A DNA stretch of 17,337 nucleotides from an uncultured Pseudomonadales bacterium (GTDB lineage Bacteria > Pseudomonadota > Gammaproteobacteria > Pseudomonadales > Porticoccaceae), in contig CAJQJT010000260.1 in the NCBI GenBank assembly GCA_905478725.1, positions 1 through 17,337 of the forward strand. The letters are read 5' to 3'. Position 1 is the stretch's first letter, and each line of letters opens with the position of its first letter. Below the pieces are notes generated by a model. The model ran no database searches, was not told the origin of the DNA, and saw only the letters and a list, made by a program, of their open reading frames with translations. The translations under genes were made by a program, and so were the position numbers. Below are positions 14,963 through 17,337 of this stretch, piece after piece.

Positions 14963-15994
14963 ATGACGGAACTCGACAGCACAGATTCTATACCCAGGGG
15001 ATTTCTCTCCTTCTCCCTGGTCAGTCAGGAAATTATCTCTGTACTCTTTGCCTTCTACTCCTATTACCAAGGAGACATGGACCTAGCCACATTTTATCTG
15101 GCCATGGCAGCACTGCTGTTGGTCGGTCTCGGTATTCACTCCATATTTGATCGTCCCCGCACCGCACGCCTAGTTCTCGCCTTGGTGTTGATCGGCGGCT
15201 ATTTCTACCTGCTCTCGGGAGCATCAGACGGCTCCTCATTACTCTGGTGCCTGACCATCATTCCAGTATTGGTTGGCTGCTTCGGTTACCGCCACAGTGT
15301 TTTTCTACTAGGTTCAGTGCTCGCCGGGTCCGCCTGGCTTTTTTATGGGCCATCAATATTTATCCTGATGCCCGCATACAGCGACGTCACCCTAGTGCGC
15401 TTTCTGTCCTCTTTTGCGGTGCTGTCGGTTTTTGCCATCGCCATGGACAATTCACATTCTCGCAGCCTCAATCGCTACAAGGATCTGTCTCGTCGGGTCG
15501 ACCAAATTGCCCATCAGGATCAGCTCACCAAGCTACCCAATCGCCACGATATGGAACAGCGGTTGGAGAAAAAATATCAACAGTACCGCCTAGTGAATCA
15601 GCCTTTCTCGATACTGCTTGCGGATCTCGACAACTTTAAATTTATCAATGATCGCTATGGCCACGATGTCGGCGATGAAGTGCTCCACGCTATTGGCGCA
15701 CTGCTCAGCGAACCACTGCGAGGGGAAGATGTGGTAGCGCGCTGGGGAGGCAATGAATTTATGGTGTTGCTGCCCACCGCCAACTCCGAAGCAGCGGTGA
15801 ATATCGCCGAGCGGCTGCGGGCTCAAGCAGGGAAGCTGGCTATGGACGCTCAAGGCGACCAGCTGCGAATTTCCCTCAGCGTGGGTGTAGCCTCAATCGA
15901 TAAATGTACTGGTATCGACGACCTCATATCCACCGCAGAAAACGGGCTCTATCAGGCCAAGCATATGGGCCGCGATATGGTAATTGTTGGCTAG
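14963..15994 (+). CDS. Membrane GGDEF-family protein with altered GGNEF signature
   Basis: A 343-residue protein with about five to six hydrophobic segments in residues 15-160 and one GGDEF domain (about 180-340). The domain has LADLDNFKFINDRYGHDVGDE and a normal RxxD inhibitory site (RGED, residues 253-256) exactly five residues before the signature. The signature is GGNEF (262-266) instead of GG(D/E)EF, so the metal-binding acid at position three is Asn (N264). Cyclase activity may be reduced or lost, and a c-di-GMP receptor role through the I-site is possible. The ATG at 14963 is chosen because GGTGGGA stands about seven bases upstream; an in-frame start at 14927 lacks such a site. It follows typA, and converges with tag 15 bp away. 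Confidence 0.85.
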   Translation: MTELDSTDSIPRGFLSFSLVSQEIISVLFAFYSYYQGDMDLATFYLAMAALLLVGLGIHSIFDRPRTARLVLALVLIGGYFYLLSGASDGSSLLWCLTIIPVLVGCFGYRHSVFLLGSVLAGSAWLFYGPSIFILMPAYSDVTLVRFLSSFAVLSVFAIAMDNSHSRSLNRYKDLSRRVDQIAHQDQLTKLPNRHDMEQRLEKKYQQYRLVNQPFSILLADLDNFKFINDRYGHDVGDEVLHAIGALLSEPLRGEDVVARWGGNEFMVLLPTANSEAAVNIAERLRAQAGKLAMDAQGDQLRISLSVGVASIDKCTGIDDLISTAENGLYQAKHMGRDMVIVG

Positions 15995-16009
15995 GCTTGC
16001 TGACTCGTT

Positions 16010-16576
16010 TCAGGCCTGGCCGTAGCGGAAACAATCCCTAGTGTGGTCATTCACCACCCCCACCGCCTGGAGAAAGGCATAACAGATGGTTGTGCCAAAA
16101 AACTTAAATCCGCGCTTTTTCATCTCTTTGCTAATCCTGTCAGACAGCTCAGTGGATGCCGGAATCTCTGATAAAGACGACCAGTGATTAACAATTGGCT
16201 TGTCGTCGACAAAGCCCCAGATGTAATTGCTAAAGCTCCCATACTCTTGCTGCAGATCGATAAAGTGACGTGCATTAGAGATAGTGCTGGCGACCTTGAG
16301 TCGATTGCGAACAATACCCGGATCTTGCAGCAGTTGTTCAACATCAGACTCATCCAACGCTGCTACTTTGTGCACATCAAAATTGGCAAATGCCTTGCGA
16401 TAATTTTCACGCTTGCGTAAAACCGTTATCCAGGAGAGCCCAGCCTGAGCCCCTTCGAGTACCACAAACTCAAACAGCCTCTGATCGTCGCGGCAGGGTA
16501 CCCCCCACTCGCGGTCATGATACTGCTGATAGAGCGGATCATCACCGCACCAGGTACAGCGAATATTGTCAGTCAT
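16010..16576 (-). CDS. tag: DNA-3-methyladenine glycosylase I (Tag)
   Basis: A 188-residue Tag enzyme of normal length, which removes 3-methyladenine from alkylated DNA in base-excision repair. The zinc ligands of E. coli Tag are matched by C7 (RCTWCG), H20 (YHDREWG), H178 and C182 (NDHTRDC). The base-binding glutamate is E41 in LEGAQAGLSW. The start is the ATG at 16576, which has GAGGA seven bases upstream; an extension to 16621 has no support. It is transcribed divergently from the proline iminopeptidase gene, with 124 bp between them. No damage-response motif is evident in that gap. Confidence 0.96.
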   Translation of the reverse strand: MTDNIRCTWCGDDPLYQQYHDREWGVPCRDDQRLFEFVVLEGAQAGLSWITVLRKRENYRKAFANFDVHKVAALDESDVEQLLQDPGIVRNRLKVASTISNARHFIDLQQEYGSFSNYIWGFVDDKPIVNHWSSLSEIPASTELSDRISKEMKKRGFKFFGTTICYAFLQAVGVVNDHTRDCFRYGQA

Positions 16577-16700
16577 TTTTATGTCCTCAAGGCATTCTTT
16601 TGGTCGGCCGTATATGCGCAAGCAGATATTTATCCTACTAATAATCGACTATGCTAAGCATCAGGTTAAATGAAACTCCTGACGAGGTGATACTAGTTCA

Positions 16701-17337
16701 ATGATCAAACGCTTTCCGGATATTAGGCCTTATAAAACGCAATTTATAGCAGTCACTCCACCTCATCAACTCTATGTCGAAGAATCGGGCAACCCTGATG
16801 GCATACCTGTGTTATTTGTCCATGGCGGCCCCGGCGGCGGCACTTCAGTAACCGACCGCTGTTTTTTTGATCCGGAAAAATATCGCATTATTTTATTTGA
16901 TCAGCGAGGTGCTGGCCGGTCTACGCCTCACGCATTGCTCGATGACAACAACACTGCAGCACTGATCGAGGACATCGAAACCATTCGTGCAGAACTGGAT
17001 GTTGAGCGCTGGGTCGTCTTCGGCGGTTCCTGGGGTTCCACCCTCGGGCTGCTCTATGCACAGCAATACCCGCACCTGATCATGGGATTGATTCTGCGCG
17101 GTATCTTTTTGTGTCGCGATGAAGATATTAACTGGTTTTATCAGGATGGTGCCGGGCGAATCTTCCCCGAATACTGGCAGCAATACACTCAGGTGATACC
17201 AGAGAGCGAACGCGGTGATATGGTTGCAGCCTTTTATCGTCGCCTCACTGGCAACAATGACTTTGAACGCATGGCCGCAGCTAAAGCCTGGTCCATCTGG
17301 GAGGGACGCTGCGCCACCCTTCGCAGCAACAGTGAAG
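16701..17337 (+). CDS. pip: Proline iminopeptidase (partial, runs off the window)
   Basis: The first 212 codons of an alpha/beta-hydrolase of peptidase family S33, which normally has about 310-320 residues; the rest lies beyond the edge. Visible features are the oxyanion region HGGPGGG (41-47), DQRGAGRS (67-74) and the nucleophile elbow GGSWGS with S110. The catalytic Asp and His lie outside the window. The enzyme removes N-terminal proline from peptides in the cytoplasm. The ATG at 16701 is preceded by GAGGTG 11 bases upstream, a long but usable spacing. The open frame continues to the last base with no frameshift. Confidence 0.93.
   Translation, partial: MIKRFPDIRPYKTQFIAVTPPHQLYVEESGNPDGIPVLFVHGGPGGGTSVTDRCFFDPEKYRIILFDQRGAGRSTPHALLDDNNTAALIEDIETIRAELDVERWVVFGGSWGSTLGLLYAQQYPHLIMGLILRGIFLCRDEDINWFYQDGAGRIFPEYWQQYTQVIPESERGDMVAAFYRRLTGNNDFERMAAAKAWSIWEGRCATLRSNSE

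Noticed and set aside
16577..16700. Divergent promoter boxes between tag and pip
   Set aside because: TATGCT at 16650-16655 is the best -10 candidate, but no acceptable -35 accompanies it, so I did not annotate a promoter.

Overview
The window looks like chromosomal DNA of a marine-type gammaproteobacterium related to the Cellvibrionales/Pseudomonadales (SAR92- or Porticoccus-like). This rests on about 50% GC, the gene content, and a gene order that I recall as matching the Pseudomonas block typA-thiI-glnA-...-ntrB-ntrC-...-secB-grx-rhodanese. I could not run a database search, so the taxonomy is inference. I saw no tRNA, rRNA, CRISPR array, insertion sequence or prophage. All genes appear intact except the last, which is cut by the window edge.

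Layout. 24-2281 is a minus-strand group: sprT-like protease, a GIY-YIG nuclease overlapping it by 4 bp, a HutC-family GntR repressor behind an AT-rich 180-bp region with TGTATATACA-type palindromes, and a NYN-domain protein. 2344-3165 (+) is a PHP phosphoesterase of the RNase AM/YciV type, followed by a 12-bp tandem repeat. 3409-4721 (+) is the yibN-grxC-secB operon. A bidirectional terminator separates it from the nitrogen-control block on the minus strand (ntrC, ntrB, a DUF4124 periplasmic protein and glnA, reading right to left). 10093-10401 (+) is a stand-alone rhodanese resembling only the C-terminal domain of ThiI, placed where relatives carry full thiI. Then follow a large membrane PAS-GGDEF-EAL protein, typA/bipA, a membrane GGDEF protein, tag (minus strand) and a partial proline iminopeptidase.

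How the genes work together. The clearest circuit is nitrogen control. The glnA upstream region has two NtrC enhancers 31 bp apart and a near-perfect sigma54 -24/-12 promoter. A second NtrC site with a sigma54-like promoter lies between the DUF4124 gene and ntrB. So NtrBC probably activates both glnA and its own operon, and glnA ends at a strong terminator. The glnA enhancers also lie just upstream of the divergent ThiI-like rhodanese gene.

The most interesting points are the reduced ThiI, the pair of complementary c-di-GMP proteins around typA (one with an intact GGDEF but a ruined EAL, the other with an I-site but GGNEF), the autonomous ntrBC promoter, and the in-frame 12-bp repeat after the PHP gene.
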